Below are positions 31,885 to 43,261 of a stretch of DNA of 64,000 nt, one piece after another. Source of the stretch: Panulirus ornatus (taxonomy: Eukaryota > Arthropoda > Malacostraca > Decapoda > Palinuridae); the NCBI RefSeq assembly GCF_036320965.1, contig NC_092249.1:8264569-8328568 (forward strand). The letters run 5' to 3'. The notes under the pieces were generated by a model, which was given only the letters and a program-made list of their open reading frames with translations, was not told the DNA's origin and searched no databases. The position numbers and the translations under genes are program-made. Each line of letters begins with the position of its first letter. Within the stretch, counting starts at the first letter, position 1.

Positions 31885-34614
31885 GGATGGCCAGAGAGCG
31901 TTATTGGATTGCGTGTTAATTGATAGGCGCGTGAAACAGAGACTTTTGGGTGTTAATGTGCTGAGAGGTGCAACTGGAGGGATGTCTGATCATTATCTTG
32001 TGGAGGCGAAGGTGAAGATTCGTAGAGGTTTTCAAATAAGAAGAGAGAATGTTGAAGAGAGTGGTGAGAGTAAGTGAGCTTGGGAATGAGACTTGTGTAT
32101 GGAAGTACCAGAAGAGACTAAGTGCAGAATGGAAAAAAGGTGAGAGCAAATGACGTAAGTGGAGTGGGGGAGGAATGGATGTGTTTAGCGAAGCTGTGAT
32201 GGCTTCCCCAAAAGATGCTTGTGGCATGAGAAGCATGGGAGGTGGGCAGATTAGCAAGGATAGTGAGTGGTGGGATGAAGAAGTAAGATTATTAGTGAAA
32301 GAGAAGAGAGAGGCATTTCGACAATTTTTGCAGGGAAACAGTATGGAAATAGTGCAAATGATTGGGAGATGTATAAAAAAAAAAAGCAGGAGGTCAAGAG
32401 AAAGGTACAAGAGGTGAAAGAGAAGGCAAATGAGGGATAGGGTAAGAGAGTATAATTAAATTTTAGGGAGAATAAAAAGATGTTTTGGAGGGAGGTAAAT
32501 AAACTACGTAAGACAAGAGAACAAATGGGAGCATCGGTGAAGGGGGCTAAAGGGAAGGTGATAACAAGTAGTGGTGATGTTAGAAGGAGATGGAGTGAGT
32601 ATTTTGAAGATTTGTTGAATGTATTTGATGATAAGAGTGGCAGATATAGGGTGTTTTGGTCGAGGTGGTGTGCAAAGTAAGAGGGTTAGGGAGGATGATT
32701 TAGTAAACAGAGAAGAGGTAGTAAAAGCTTTGCGGAAGATGAAAGCCGGCAAGGCAGCGGGTTTGGATGATATTGCAGTGGAATTTATTAAAAGAGGGGG
32801 TGGCTGAGTTGTTGACTGATTGGTAAGGATATTTAATGTATGTATGACTCATGGCGAGGTGCTTGAGGATTGGCGGGATGCATGCATAGTGCCATTGTAC
32901 AAAGGCAAAGGGGATAAAGGTGAGTGCTCAAATTACAGAGGCATAAGTTTGTTGAAATATTCATGGGTAATTATATGGCAGGGTATTGATTGAGAGAGTG
33001 AAAGCATATACAGAGCATCAGATTGGGGAAGAGCACTGTGGTTTCAGAAGTGGTAGAGGATATGTGGATCAGGTGTTTGCATTGAAGAATGTATTTAAGA
33101 AATAGTTAGAAAAGCAAATGGATTTGTATTTAGCATTTATGGATCTGGAGAAGGCATATGATAGATTTGATAGAATCGCTCTGTGTAAGGTATTTAGAAT
33201 ATATGGTGTGGGAGGCAAGCTGCTAGAAATAGTGAAAAGTTTTAATCGAGGATATAAGGCATATGTACGAGTAAGAAGAGAGAAAAGTGATTGGTTCTCA
33301 GTGAATGTCGGTTTGCGGCAGGGATGCGTGATGTCTCTATGGCTGTTTGATTTGCTTATAGATGGGATTGTTAGGAAGGTGAATGTAAGAGTTTTGGAGA
33401 GAGGGGAAATATGCAGTCTGTTGTGGATGAGAGGGTTTGGAAAGTGAGTCAATTGTTGTTCGCTGATGATACACCGCTGGTGGCTGATTCGGGTGAGAAA
33501 CTGCAGAAGCTGGTGACTGAGTTTGGTAGAGTGTGTGAAAGAAGAAAGCTGAGAGTAAATGTAAATAAGAGGAAGGTTATTAGGTACAGTAGGGTTGAGG
33601 GACAAGTCAATTGTGAGGTTAAGTTTGAATGGAGAAAAACTGGAGGAAGTGAAATGTTTTAGATGTCTGGTAGTGGATTTGGCAGCGGATGGAACCATGG
33701 AAGCGGAAGTAAGTCACGGGGTAGTCTGGGAGCGTTGAAAAATGTGTGGAAGTCAAGAACATCATCTCGGAAAGCAAAAATGGCTATGTTTGAAGGAATA
33801 GTGGTTTTAACAACGTTATATGGTTGCAAGGCGTGGGCTATAGATAGAGTTGTGCGGAGTAGGTGAATGTATTGGAAATGAGATGTTTGAGGACAATATG
33901 TGGTGTGAGGTGGTTTGATCGAGTTAGAAATGAAAGGGCAAGAGAGATGTGTGGCAATAAAAAGAGTGTGGTTGAGAGAGCAGAAGAGGGTGTTTTGAAA
34001 TGGTTTGGTCACATGGAGAGAATGAGTGAGGAAATATTGACAAGGAGGATATATATGTCAGAGGTGGAGGGAACCAGGAGAAGTGAGACTAAATTGGAGG
34101 TGGAAAGATGGAGTGAAAAAGATTTTGAGCAATCGGGGCCTGAACATGCAGGAGTATGAAAGGCGTGGAAGGAGTAGAGTGAATTGGAACGATGTGGTAT
34201 ACCGGGGTGGACGTGCTGTCAATGGATTGAACCAAGGCATGTGAAGCGTCTAGGGTAAACCATGGAAAGGTTTGTGGGGCCTGGATGTGGAAAGGGAGCT
34301 GTGGTGTCGGTGCATTTTACATGACAGCTAGAGACTGTCTTTTCCTAGCGCTCCCTCGCGCGCATGCGGGGGATGGCGACGGGAATGAATAAAGGCAGCA
34401 AGTAAGAATTATGTACATGTGTATATGTGTACATGTCTGTGTATGTATATATATGTATACGTTGAAATGTATAGGCATGTATATGTGCATGTGTGGACAT
34501 GTATGTATATACATGTGAATATGGGTGGGTTGGGCCATTCTTTCGTCTGTTTTCTTACGTTACCTCGCTAACGCGGGAGACAGCGGCAAAGTATAACAGA
34601 ATAAATAAGATTAG

Positions 34615-34616
<2 letters not shown>
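31885..34616 (+). mobile_element. RTE-type LINE, long but decayed older copy
   Basis: Covers ORF residues about 221 to the end, then the long-class 3' UTR with its first tail-like motif near 34348 and the final tail at 34556-34600, then (TA)n. Recognisable blocks include S-E-W-W-D-E-E-V-R, G-K-A-A-G-L-D, F-M-D-L-E-K-A-Y-D-R, R-Q-G-C-V-M-S and F-A-D-D. Numerous frameshifts and stops split it into at least seven open pieces. Substitutions run in many directions, unlike the copy at 45109. Confidence 0.9.

Positions 34617-34700
<84 letters not shown>
34617..34700. repeat. (TA)n microsatellite
   Basis: TA tract of about 84 bp at the 3' end of the LINE copy. Confidence 0.97.
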
Positions 34701-34705
<5 letters not shown>

Positions 34706-35744
34706 GTCTCGCTTAGCGCGAGACATCGTGTGTGTTGTATTTTCTTATGTATTCATTTCCCTTGCACCCCTAGGCATGCCAGTGGGGCATGATATCTCAT
34801 ATGGAGAATCTTGATACGTTTGTTGACCACTTATATCTTTCATACAACCCTCGGCCACTCTACAGTCCTTGGAAGATTGCAATAAAATCCGGGAAACTTA
34901 AAGAATATTCAGAAGACTGCGTTGGAAAGATCCGGGTTATACTGCAGACTGAGCCGTGTTTGTTAATGGTTTGTGTACATCTTAATGACAGGTTGAAGGA
35001 GCGGGCTCATGTATTCAAATGATCCACTTCGACATGAGAATTAAGCTAGATTTAGATTGATTTCCATTCAAGATAGCCAAGAATTCTTATATTTCTCATC
35101 TGATGAGAAATAACATTTCAGGATAAACCAACTGATATGTTTTTTGTCGTTTTATTCAGATAGCTTTTGAGAAGTCCTTTTCATAACCTTTCTTATTTTC
35201 AAAGCTGGAGCCATGGGCAAAGGCGTCCAATACAGTCTAGGAAATGGAGAATGAAAAGAGAAAAGGTGAAAAATGATTTAAAAACGGTTTGAGGGGAGTC
35301 GGGAAATCCGTTTTCATCTCGCAAAGTGCATTCTCTCAGGACACATTGAAAACTTAATAACATTTGATGTTTCCCATCTATCTTAGTGCCTTCCCCAGCC
35401 CACTCTTCACCTCGAACTCGTGGGTACGTTAGGGGCGTCATCACTCGCTCCTCACGAGGGGATAGGGAGGATAGGTTCCCAGTCCTCGACTCACCTCAGG
35501 CGCTACAGTGACTAGACCAACATGACTTTAAGCGTTGCACTCACAGCTTGGGGGGGAAAACCCCGGTCTTTTATACCTTGGATTTTCCAGCTTCCAGGGC
35601 ATCGCACAGGAGCCATGACCCCCACATCTCTTTCCTCTCCTCTTCTCTTCATATTTTGTCTCTCCATGTCTTTAATACCCTGTTTTCGTTTCATGAAATC
35701 CTTCGCTCCGATTTGGGTATTTTTCGACTCTATACCATTTTTAT
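34701..35744. other. Unannotated sequence
   Basis: A 77-residue open frame at 34789-35022 has no recognisable domain. Otherwise nothing; I cannot exclude a short host exon. Confidence 0.4.
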
Positions 35745-35800
35745 GTTAGCTGAGACGGTTTTGACAACTGAATACTCTACTCAAAGGTATCTCGCTGATG

Positions 35801-35857
<57 letters not shown>

Positions 35858-36030
35858 AGCATTAACCACGTACCCATTTTATCGACCGACCCCTGAGGGA
35901 GGATGAACAGCTGGGTTGACTGTGGATTGGCTGCCACTACATGGATTCGAACCTACGCGGGTTCGACCCCACGGGAGGCCTGTGAACTCCTCGGGGTTTG
36001 CGAAGCTAGCCACTTCATCACAAAGGTCTA
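35745..36030 (-). mobile_element. tRNA-derived SINE, copy 2, split by (TA)n
   Basis: On the minus strand: head with GGGTCGAACCC and GGTTCGAATCC (two B-box-like motifs), CCAGCTGTTCATCC, then a (TA)n tract at 35802-35853 inside the element, then the GTCTCAGCTAACATAAA 3' end at 35745. The internal (TA)n may be an expansion within the element. Confidence 0.75.
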
Positions 36031-36116
36031 TAATTAGGGCTCCAAACTTGCAAAGAAAAAAAGAAAAAGAAATTAAAATGAAAAGAAAATGAATATCATG
36101 TAATTGATAATATGGA

Positions 36117-36345
36117 CTCCTGTGGTGTAACGGTTACCGTTCCTGACCGTGATGCATTCACGGGCCTCCCAGGTTCGAATGCTGGTTGCGGGCAGTCAGT
36201 CCACAGTCAACCCAGCTGTTCATCCACCCCTAGGAGAATGGTTGATAAAGCGGGTATCTGGCTCGGGCCAGGGTACATATATCGTTAATGGAATGTCCAT
36301 TATTGACAAAGGGCCTCACCTACTCGTCTCAGCTAACATTAAAAA
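36117..36345 (+). mobile_element. tRNA-derived SINE, copy 3 (best preserved)
   Basis: The head resembles a tRNA of the Val/Glu/Asp type. The RNA polymerase III A box TGGTGTAACGG (36123-36133) matches the consensus at every fixed position, and the B box GGTTCGAATGC (36172-36182) has one mismatch. The body carries CCAGCTGTTCATCCACCC and ends with CTCGTCTCAGCTAACATT plus A-rich DNA. It lies about 90 bp from copy 2 in opposite orientation. Confidence 0.85.
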
Positions 36346-36549
36346 GAATATGCTTTTCACGAGTTCAAAGTTTATCAAAAAGTAATGCGTTTGACATTTT
36401 AGGACTGCATCGGGAGGGGTCAAAATATTTGCAAATCGATTAGAAGCGATTGGTTGAGAGGAAAATGAGGAGAGGTCTTTTCCAAAGCAATGCATATTGT
36501 ATATGTAAGAGTTTCGAATGGTAGAATATTTGCTTCAATTGCTTGGCTA

Positions 36550-36551
<2 letters not shown>

Positions 36552-36610
<59 letters not shown>

Positions 36611-36707
36611 CAGTGTAGCCAACCGTACATTAATTCATTTATTGATGAAATGAATACCATGAATAAATAAAATGAATGCCCCTACTAGGGGATTAATCCT
36701 CTTAATT

Positions 36708-36789
<82 letters not shown>
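36552..36789. repeat. (TG)n and (CA)n microsatellites
   Basis: TG tract at 36552-36609 and CA tract at 36711-36789: the same dinucleotide in inverted orientation, about 100 bp apart. Confidence 0.97.
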
Positions 36790-36794
<5 letters not shown>

Positions 36795-36899
36795 GAAAAT
36801 GAATCGTTACAGTGAATCGTACAAAATGATTCACGGATCTTCGACGGTGCTGAAGTGGCTGCACGACAACACTCTCGTATACAAGATTCGACACAAATA

Positions 36900-37215
36900 A
36901 TCAGATTGGAAGAAGTTTAAATTGAACAATATTCTGATTGGAAAGATGCTTATATAGAGTTGACGGATATTCAGATTGTAGAATATTCAGGTAAGACTAA
37001 TATTAGTTGTCTTCAGATTAGACCAAATGTTCAGATGGACGATAGTGAGATTGGGTAATATTCAGATTGGACAGACATTTAGACATGGTAATATTGAGAT
37101 TGGAGGCATTTAGAGAAGATAACAATTTAGGCTGGACAAATGTTTAGACAGTATTCAGACTGGGTATATTCTCAGGCTGGGCAATATTCATATAGATCAG
37201 ATTGACCAGTTTAGA
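36900..37215. repeat. Degenerate repeat around AATATTCAGATTGG
   Basis: About ten loose copies of (A)ATATTCAGATTGGA(C/A) at 25-35 bp spacing. Strongly decayed. Confidence 0.55.
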
Positions 37216-37237
37216 CAAACCATGCCTCCAGTATATT

Positions 37238-37608
37238 TTTTTTTTTTATACTTTGTCGCTGTCTCCCGCGTTTGCGAGGTAGCGCAAGGAAACAGACGAA
37301 AGAAATGGCCCAACCCCCCCCCCCATACACATGTATATACATACGTCCACACACGCAAATATACATACCTACACAGCTTTCCATGGTTTACCCCAGACGC
37401 TTCACATGCCTTGATTCAATCCACTGACAGCACGTCAACCCCGGTATACCACATCGCTCTAATTCACTCTATTCCTTGCCCTCCTTTCACCCTCCTGCAT
37501 GTTCAGGCCCCGATCACACAAAATCTTTTTCACTCCATCTTTCCACCTCCAATTTGGTCTCCCTCTTCTCCTCGTTCCCTCCACCTCCGACACATATATC
37601 CTCTTGGT
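37238..37608 (-). mobile_element. RTE-type LINE, short 5'-truncated copy with 12-bp target-site duplication
   Basis: Poly(T), tail motif, short 3' UTR and the last roughly 55 codons on the minus strand. CCTCCAGTATAT occurs at 37226-37237 and again at 37609-37620, flanking the insertion exactly. This identifies the target as the start of a TATATA tract. Confidence 0.92.
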
Positions 37609-37614
37609 CCTCCA

Positions 37615-37678
<64 letters not shown>
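37615..37678. repeat. (TA)n microsatellite at palindrome centre
   Basis: TA tract of about 64 bp between two LINE 3' ends in head-to-head orientation. Confidence 0.97.
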
Positions 37679-38218
<540 letters not shown>

Positions 38219-38229
38219 TGCAAAGAATG

Positions 38230-38450
38230 GTAACATGTGTGATGATAGAATAGGTAGAATTTGGCATTATATGGGATGGTCGAGTATAGTGTCATATATG
38301 ATGGTAGAGTTTGGCATCATATATGATGGTAGAGTATGGCATCATATGTGATGGTAGAGTATAGTGTCATATATGATGGTAGAGTATGGCATCGTATATG
38401 ATGGTAGAGTATGACAGCATATGTGATGGTAGATCATGTGTAGCATGTGG
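38230..38450. repeat. Minisatellite ATGGTAGAGTATGGCATCATAT, about 8 copies
   Basis: Units of about 26-29 bp with G/A and indel variants, directly after the LINE insertion. Stated motif is approximate. Confidence 0.8.
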
Positions 38451-38618
38451 GAAGATAGAGCTAAGCAGCTTGTGTCTTTGTAGAACCAGAGAGCATCAGG
38501 ATCATAGCAATAGACAGCAGGCATGTAAACAGACCCGGTCAGCATAGATAGGGTAAAAGCGTCCAGGACGAAGATGTGAATAAGCGAAGGACAAGAACTC
38601 GAAGGTAAATCTCAGGAC

Positions 38619-38622
<4 letters not shown>

Positions 38623-38697
<75 letters not shown>
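38623..38697. repeat. (GA)n microsatellite
   Basis: GA tract of about 75 bp. Bases 38698-39099 downstream are unannotated. Confidence 0.97.
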
Positions 38698-38698
<1 letters not shown>

Positions 38699-39099
38699 GC
38701 ACACACAAACTCCAACACAGAAGGTAAAAAAAAATCTCGCCTCTTTTTCCTAAGGCTATTCCCATCAGGCATCGTTAGCACCGAGCTCAAGGGCAGAGGT
38801 GGCACCTCCACCCTTACCGAGTGAGGCAAATATGAATTCTAATGGTAGGTGAAGCGCCACTGGGCCCCACCCCTGCTCACAGCAGACTCTCAGCTGCTGG
38901 GGAGAACGAGACATGTTACCATCTCCGGACTCGTGATGGTGCGCGAAGACCATTGTGCTTCGTTCCTTACGTGTTTCTGCGACATTTGGGGAGAGAGGAG
39001 AGCTTGTATAAGTATTCATACTCGGCCAATACCGTGGCCAGAGTACTGTAATGCCTCGATGTGTTCCTGTATGGTGTGTCCCTGTAGAATAGAACATAC

Positions 39100-39360
39100 T
39101 GCTTCTATGGTCGCCGTTTCCGCGTTAGCGAGATAGCGCCAGGAGCAGATGCTCCTATCCACATTCTTGCTATCATGATCTTGTCCAACAGACCTTTCCA
39201 CGGTTTACCCCCGACTCTTTTCTAAATACCCTGCCTCAGTCCATTGACAACACGTCGACCCCTGTATACCACATCGTTCCATTTCGCTCTATCCCGTACA
39301 TGCCCTTCACCCCCTTGCATGCTCAGGCCTCGATCGTTCAAAATCTTTTTCATTTCTGGT
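39100..39360 (-). mobile_element. RTE-type LINE, diverged 3' end
   Basis: Minus strand: a tail-like CCGCGTTAGCGAGATAGCGC at 39119, then CCACGGTTTACCCC, CCATTGACAACACGTCGACC and GTATACCACATCGTTCCA, matching the end of the ORF and the stop region of the young copies with many differences. An open frame of about 30 codons is fused to (CA)n on the same strand. Confidence 0.8.
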
Positions 39361-39362
39361 AC

Positions 39363-39376
39363 GTGTGTGTGTGTGT

Positions 39377-39450
<74 letters not shown>
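39363..39450. repeat. (GT)n microsatellite
   Basis: GT tract of about 88 bp, abutting the truncated 5' end of the diverged LINE piece. Confidence 0.97.
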
Positions 39451-39452
<2 letters not shown>

Positions 39453-40000
39453 AGCATTGTATAAGAGGATGATACAACAGTAGTCATAGGTGTACAAATT
39501 CCTGGAATCATAACTGCATTCCTTTAAAAATTACCTCATACTCGCGTTTCAGAGACGCCAGAGAACGTAACATTGTATAAGGCATCGTAATATCTGACAC
39601 GAAGTTCTTGAAGAGTTTTATGATCTGTCCAGAGCCTTGTGGTTTAAAGGCTACGGCGTCTGGGTCGTGTCTTTTCAAGTCTGGAAAAGTACCTTCTAAA
39701 AGGGAATCTTCTATATAGCCTCTGTCTTTTCAAGTCTGGAAAAGTGAGGGAATCTTCTATATAGCCTCGCTTATATGCAAGAGAGGACAAATTACGGTGA
39801 CTATACAGCATCAGTTATATTTATAGATTACCCCTGTTGACTAACACTAGCCCGAAAACGTTTACGAATATGATCTGCCGACTTGATTATAATTATTCTC
39901 GATAGGAGAGATGGTTAAATGCACGCGCCATCAAAGCTGTTCTGTCTACAAGAAAGAAATGAAGATAGAATTATCATGGTCCCTTGATATTAGGCTTTGT
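39451..40000. other. Unannotated sequence with one short direct repeat
   Basis: TCTTTTCAAGTCTGGAAAAGT occurs at about 39669 and 39726, followed in both cases by GGGAATCTTCTATATAGCC. Nothing else recognised. Confidence 0.5.
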
Positions 40001-40840
40001 TTACACGTCGCCACGACCCTTGAGCATGATGGAGTGATCCTTGAGCACGACTATAAGACCACCTTGAACACGACAGTACGACCCATTAAACACGACAGTA
40101 TGATCTTTGTGCGAGAGAACGACCCTCGAGTCTGACAACATAATCTTACGAACCAGGCCAAAGATAAGGCCTTTCTCAGTCAAGGGTCGTACCGTCGTAA
40201 TCGAGGGTCGTGCCATCGTCGTACATGAAGGTCGTAATTGTAACATCGTTGTAGTCGAGGGTCGTACCATCGTCGTACATGGAGGTCCTACCATCGTCGT
40301 ACTTGAAGATTGTAACATCGTCGTAGTCGAGGGTCGTACCATCGTCGTACATAGAGGTTGTACCATCGTCGTACTTGAAGATTGTAACGTCGTCGTAGTC
40401 AAGGGTCGTACCGTCGTAATCGAGGGTCGTACCATCGTCGTACATGAAGGTCGTAGTACCATCGTCGTACTTGAAGATTGTAACATCGTCGTAGTCGAGG
40501 GTCGTACCATCGTCGTACATAGAGGTTGTACCATCGTCGTACTTGAAGATTGTAACGTCGTCGTAGTCAAGGGTCGTACCATCGTCGTACATGAAGGTCG
40601 TAGTACCATCGTCGTACTTGAAGATTGTAACATCGTTGTAGTCGAGGGTCGTACCATCGTCGTACATGGAGGTTGTACCATCGTCGTAGTCGAGGGTCGT
40701 ACCATCGTCGTAGTCGAGGGTCGTACCATCGTCGTACGCGAGGGACGTACCATCGTCGTACGCGAGGGTCGTACCATCGTCGTACATGGAGGTCGTACCA
40801 TCGTCGTACGCGAGGGTCGTACCGTCGTGTTCAGAAGGTT
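40001..40840. repeat. 24-bp minisatellite of GGGTCGTACCATCGTCGTA type
   Basis: From about 40175 a unit of 24 bp (GGGTCGTACCATCGTCGTA plus GTCGA) repeats with 27-36 bp variants and a higher-order period of about 120-180 bp. Bases 40005-40140 hold looser GACCCTTGAGCACGA-type units. As the main unit is a multiple of three without stops, frames of 200-266 codons are open on both strands, giving 8-residue repeats; I attribute these to the period. Confidence 0.9.
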
Positions 40841-40980
40841 TAGTCAGTTATTATGCTTAACATCAGTACTGCACAATACAACAGAAGGACAGTGATGCTC
40901 ACGATAAATGATTTGTCGAGTTGATTAATGTAGTTATATTACAGCAAAGTTAAAAAGATCAAATTGAATTTTGAATACTT

Positions 40981-40982
<2 letters not shown>

Positions 40983-41058
<76 letters not shown>
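40983..41058. repeat. (TA)n microsatellite
   Basis: TA tract of about 75 bp separating two minisatellite fields. Confidence 0.97.
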
Positions 41059-41061
<3 letters not shown>

Positions 41062-41184
41062 TTCTTTACATGCATTAAGGCATGTAAAAGGGTCATTGGG
41101 AGGATGTTTTTTCTCTGCTATTGTCTACTGAGTCATATTGAGTCTGGATAACTACATTAACTTGTTGAGCACACAACTGGACGA

Positions 41185-41765
41185 CCACCTAAGTACGACA
41201 AGAACGACCCTTGAGTACAACAAGAACGACCCTTGAGTACGACAAGAGCAACCCTTGAGTATCACAAGAACGACCCTTGAGTACGACAAGAACGACCCTT
41301 GAGTACGACAAGAACGACCCTTGAGTACAACAAGAACGACCCTTAAGTACGACAAGAACGACCCTTGAGTACAACAAGAACGACCCTTGAGTACAACAAG
41401 AACGACCCTTGAGTATGACAAGAACGACCCTTGAGTACGACAAGAACGACCCTTGAGTACAAGAACGACCCTTGAGTACGACAAGAACGACCCTTGAGTA
41501 AACAAGAACGACCCTTGAGTACGACAAGAACGACCCTTGAGTACGACAAGAACGACCCTTGAGTACAACAAGAACGACCCTTGAGTACGACAAGAACGAC
41601 CCTTGAGTACGACAAGAACGACCCTTGAGTACAACTAGAACGACCCTTGAGTACGACAAGCACGACCCTTGAGTACAACAAGAACGACCCTTGATTACGA
41701 CAAGCACGACCCTTGAGTACAACAAGAACGACCCTTGAGTACGACAAGCACGACCCTTTGAACAC
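41185..41765. repeat. 22-bp minisatellite CGACCCTTGAGTACAACAAGAA, about 26 copies (unit given by its parts in evidence)
   Basis: The unit is CGACCCTTGAG followed by TAC(G/A)ACAAGAA, very homogeneous, with two units shortened by 2-3 bases near 41460 and 41500. On the other strand the core AAGGGTCGT matches the core of the 24-bp field at 40175, so both fields probably descend from one short seed. Confidence 0.92.
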
Positions 41766-41819
41766 GAAGGGAAGACACTGAATGTTGCTTAGGTCATTTC
41801 AACTTGATTCTTAGTCATA

Positions 41820-42045
41820 CTACCGTAACCAGGGTCGTGCTCCAAGGTCATGCTCGTGGTCGTTATCAGGGTCGTGCTCCTTTGCCATGCTCGAGGTCGT
41901 GATCAGGGTCGTGCTCAGTCGTGATGAGGGTCGTGCTTAGGGTCGTGCTCCAAGGGTCGTGGTCCTAGGCCGTGCTCAGAGCTGTGCTCCAGGGTCGTGA
42001 TTAGGGTCGTGATTAGGGTCGTGATTAGGGTCGTGATTACTGGGT
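41820..42045. repeat. Minisatellite AGGGTCGTG, degenerate
   Basis: Units of 12-25 bp share AGGGTCGTG(C/A)T. The last part is a regular 15-bp GGGTCGTGATTA array of about four copies. Same core as the fields at 40175 and 41185. Confidence 0.85.
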
Positions 42046-42504
42046 TACATACAATGCTTGCCCATTGTGACTATCCAGACTCGATTGGAGTGAATGATAA
42101 ATGTATAATCAATGAATATTCATAAACATGTAGCAGTACAATATCTCTCATGTAATTCATATGATATAGAAATTGATATTCATATACTTTCAGCTTTATG
42201 CATATTCATATATATTTATTTGCAAAATTGATTTATGATACTTGTACAAATGTATATTGTACCCATGGCCACAAAATCTAATCATATAACATCAAACTAT
42301 TTCCTCTCTCTCATAACGCCACTCCAATTACCCCATTGCTAATAGAGCTGCTGTGATGACATGTGAATTACCAGCTTTGCCAATTACCATAAACATAATC
42401 AAATCGGATGATTATATTCCTTAACTCATTAAGGTCAGTGCTGTCCGAGACTGAATTGGTCGAGGATAGAAGGACGAGTAAGGCTTTGTAATTACCACAA
42501 TATA
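42046..42504. other. Unannotated AT-rich sequence
   Basis: Nothing recognised. Confidence 0.5.
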
Positions 42505-43077
42505 TATAGGTAGTATGTTTGAGGAAAGGAACCTGGATGTTTTGGCTCTGAGTGAAACGAAGCTCAAGGGTAAAGGGGAAGAGTGGTTTGGAAATGTCTG
42601 GGGAGTGAAGTCAGGGGTTAGTGAGAGGACAAGAGCAAGGGAAGGAGTAGCAATACTCCTGAAACAGGAGTTGTGGGAGTATGTGATAGAATGTAAGAAA
42701 GTAAATTCTCGATTAATATGGGTAAAACTGAAAGTTGATGGAGAGAGGTGGGTGATTATTGGTGCATATGCACCTGGGCATGAGAAGAAAGATCATGAGA
42801 GGCAAGTGTTTTGGGAGCAGCTAAATGAGTGTGTTAGCGGTTTTGATGCACGAGACCGGGTTATAGTGATGGGTGATTTGAATGCAAAGGTGAGTAATGT
42901 GGCAGTTGAGGGAATAATTGGTATGCATGGGGTGTTCAGTGTTGTAAATGGAAATGGTGAAGAGCTTGTAGATTTATGTGCTGAAAAAGGACTGATGATT
43001 GGGAATACCTGGTTTAAAAAGCGAGATATACATAAGTATACTTATGTAAGTAGGAGAGATGGCCAGAGAGCGTTATT

Positions 43078-43080
<3 letters not shown>
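42505..43080 (+). mobile_element. RTE-type LINE, endonuclease-domain fragment lacking the 3' end
   Basis: Open frame 42515-43080 corresponds to residues 40-228 of the intact ORF and is nearly identical to it. It includes E53 in S-E-T-K-L, G-A-Y-A-P, and G-D-L-N-A-K, but stops before S-D-H. The right side goes straight into (TA)n within codon 228. A LINE piece without its 3' end cannot come from simple target-primed reverse transcription, so deletion or recombination through (TA)n is likely. Confidence 0.9.

Positions 43081-43109
<29 letters not shown>
43081..43109. repeat. (TA)n microsatellite
   Basis: TA tract of about 29 bp joining the LINE endonuclease fragment to a tRNA-like SINE head. 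Confidence 0.95.
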
Positions 43110-43111
<2 letters not shown>

Positions 43112-43261
43112 TAGCCTAGCAGTAGTGCTCCCGCCTCCTACGCAGGGGACCCGGGTTCGATCCTGGCTGTTGGAGGTTAGTATGTTATATATACATGTAC
43201 ATACACTAGCTCGCCTTTATCCATTCCGGCGCCACCTTTCCCCGCAGGAAAGAGCATCGCC
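43110..43261 (+). mobile_element. tRNA-derived SINE of a second type
   Basis: RNA polymerase III A box TAGCCTAGCAG (43112-43122) fits the consensus fully, and B box GGTTCGATCC (43154-43163) is 32 bp downstream, as in a tRNA. The leading CCGCCTCCTACGCAGGGGA would be the anticodon arm. The body (CGCCTTTATCCATTCCGGCG) resembles another decayed SINE. I do not call it a tRNA gene because the acceptor stem does not close. Confidence 0.65.

Noticed and set aside
34789..35022. 78-codon open frame as a host exon
   Set aside because: No recognisable domain and no convincing splice signals or conservation that can be judged from one sequence. It is kept only as unannotated DNA.
40107..40895. Frames of more than 260 codons open on both strands, with 8-residue repeats
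   Set aside because: A 24-bp repeat without stop codons keeps frames open on both strands automatically. No non-repetitive protein sequence, signal or domain supports a gene.
41995..42045. Telomere-like GATTAGGG repeats
   Set aside because: The unit is GGGTCGTGATTA, part of the local minisatellite, and does not match a TTAGG or TTAGGG array.
43110..43190. Functional tRNA gene
   Set aside because: A and B boxes are good, but the acceptor ends do not pair, there is no T-run terminator in the right place, and the region continues into SINE-like sequence.
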